Assembly: GCA_016866635.1 (NCBI GenBank)
Contig: VGLT01000061.1
Span: 1-5,214, forward strand
Reading direction: 5' to 3'
Length of the DNA: 5,214 bases
Origin: Candidatus Uhrbacteria bacterium
Lineage (GTDB): Bacteria; Patescibacteriota; Patescibacteriia; 2-12-FULL-60-25
Shown: in pieces, positions 4,780 through 5,214 of the stretch
Layout of the letters: each line of letters begins with the position of its first letter
How positions within the stretch are numbered: position 1 is the first letter of the stretch
Notes under the pieces: model-generated
Databases searched by the model: none
What the model saw: the letters and a program-made list of their open reading frames with translations, nothing else
What the model was told of the DNA's origin: nothing
Made by a program: the position numbers and the translations under genes

Positions 4780-5214
4780 ATGAAATTTTTCACTCGCAAG
4801 CGTGCTATTTGGGGATTGGTGGCAATGATCGTTGTTGGCGGCATTGGATACAAGGTCTTTGGTCGTACACAAACAGCACCTAAGCTCGAAACACAAAAGG
4901 TAGAACAATATAACCTGCGGCAGACCGTTTTGACGACAGGACAGGTTGTGAGTGCTGTTGATTTGAGTTTAGGTTTTCCGACGGGGGGAATTGTGCGTCG
5001 CGTATTTGTGAAAGAAGGAGATCGTGTAAAAGTTGGACAGACGCTCGCGACGGTAGATCAGGTCAGCGCATCCGCAAGTTTAATCAGCGCGCGCGGAGCT
5101 GTGGCTCAAGCAATCGCGAATAGAGACAGAGTGTTGTCTGGGTCTAGTAATGAAGCAATTTCCGTGGCGCAAAAAGCCGTTGATGCGGCTCAAGGTACTT
5201 TTGATAATGCCCAG
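4780..5214 (+). CDS. HlyD/MacA-type efflux adaptor (membrane fusion protein), 3'-truncated
   Basis: The first 145 residues are in the window and the frame is still open at the right edge. A basic start (MKFFTRKR) is followed by one hydrophobic anchor (about residues 9-27). After a linker comes QTVLTTGQVVSAVDLSLGF, the barrel-like strand common to these adaptors. The first half of a lipoyl-type domain follows (about 65-93), with TGGIVRRVFVKEGDRVKVGQ giving the diagnostic G-x-V-x-x-V-x-V-x-x-G-D-x-V-x-x-G-Q pattern. From about residue 98 the Ala/Gln-rich sequence (SARGAVAQAIANR, VAQKAVDAAQGTF) begins the coiled-coil hairpin. Such adaptors work with an ABC ATPase and MacB/FtsX-like permease, which would be expected downstream. 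If the host is a monoderm-like CPR cell, the protein would act on the outer face of the single membrane. The ATG at 4780 has no Shine-Dalgarno sequence but directly follows a plausible promoter. A nearby ATG at 4775 is out of frame. Confidence 0.9.
   Translation, partial: MKFFTRKRAIWGLVAMIVVGGIGYKVFGRTQTAPKLETQKVEQYNLRQTVLTTGQVVSAVDLSLGFPTGGIVRRVFVKEGDRVKVGQTLATVDQVSASASLISARGAVAQAIANRDRVLSGSSNEAISVAQKAVDAAQGTFDNAQ

Noticed and set aside
4446..4908. ORFs at 4446-4667 (+) and 4726-4908 (-)
   Set aside because: The first is antisense to the DUF1761 gene with a low-complexity translation; the second is antisense to the efflux adaptor and its promoter.
1..5214. CRISPR array, tRNA, rRNA, insertion sequence or toxin-antitoxin pair
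   Set aside because: No regularly spaced repeats, no cloverleaf-like sequence, no transposase motif or terminal inverted repeats, and no adjacent toxin/antitoxin-like pair were seen by eye.

Overview
The window looks like an ordinary chromosomal stretch of a small-genome bacterium, most plausibly a member of the Candidate Phyla Radiation (Patescibacteria). That placement is an inference. It rests on short intergenic gaps, single-gene transcription units on both strands, several small uncharacterised membrane proteins, near-absence of Shine-Dalgarno sequences in front of the starts, and -10-like boxes sitting almost on the start codons. TGA is used as a normal stop (the gene ending at 1532), so the TGA-to-glycine code of Gracilibacteria/Absconditabacteria is not indicated. 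No protein gives a species-level identification.

Layout. 1-1073 (+): the 3' part of an ABC-F ATPase gene, cut by the left window edge. 1134-1532 (+): a small four-helix membrane protein, ending inside a strong bidirectional terminator (1519-1548). 1566-1772 (-): a 68-residue Cys/His-containing soluble protein resembling DUF1059, convergent with the previous gene and driven by the best promoter in the window. 1830-2906 (+): a seven-helix membrane protein with a C-terminal DUF2914 domain, divergent from the small protein with only 57 bp between starts. 2955-3692 (+): a probable class I SAM-dependent methyltransferase with a GTG start. 3733-4182 (+): a YbhB/YbcL (PEBP, Raf-kinase-inhibitor-like) protein. 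4211-4239: a second bidirectional terminator. 4255-4683 (-): a DUF1761 membrane protein whose natural reading frame is interrupted by an in-frame TAG at codon 9. 4780-5214 (+): the 5' part of a membrane-fusion/periplasmic-adaptor-like (HlyD/MacA type) efflux subunit, cut by the right edge.

The genes do not form an obvious pathway. Most appear to be separate transcription units bounded by terminators. The only probable co-transcribed pair is the methyltransferase and the PEBP protein (40-nt gap, no visible terminator between). The adaptor gene at the right edge normally precedes an ABC ATPase and a permease, which would lie outside the window.

I found no CRISPR array, mobile element, tRNA or rRNA, and no convincing new multi-gene system. 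The most interesting points are the in-frame TAG in the DUF1761 gene and a recurring promoter arrangement that predicts leaderless or nearly leaderless mRNAs. No intergenic stretch exceeds 300 bases.
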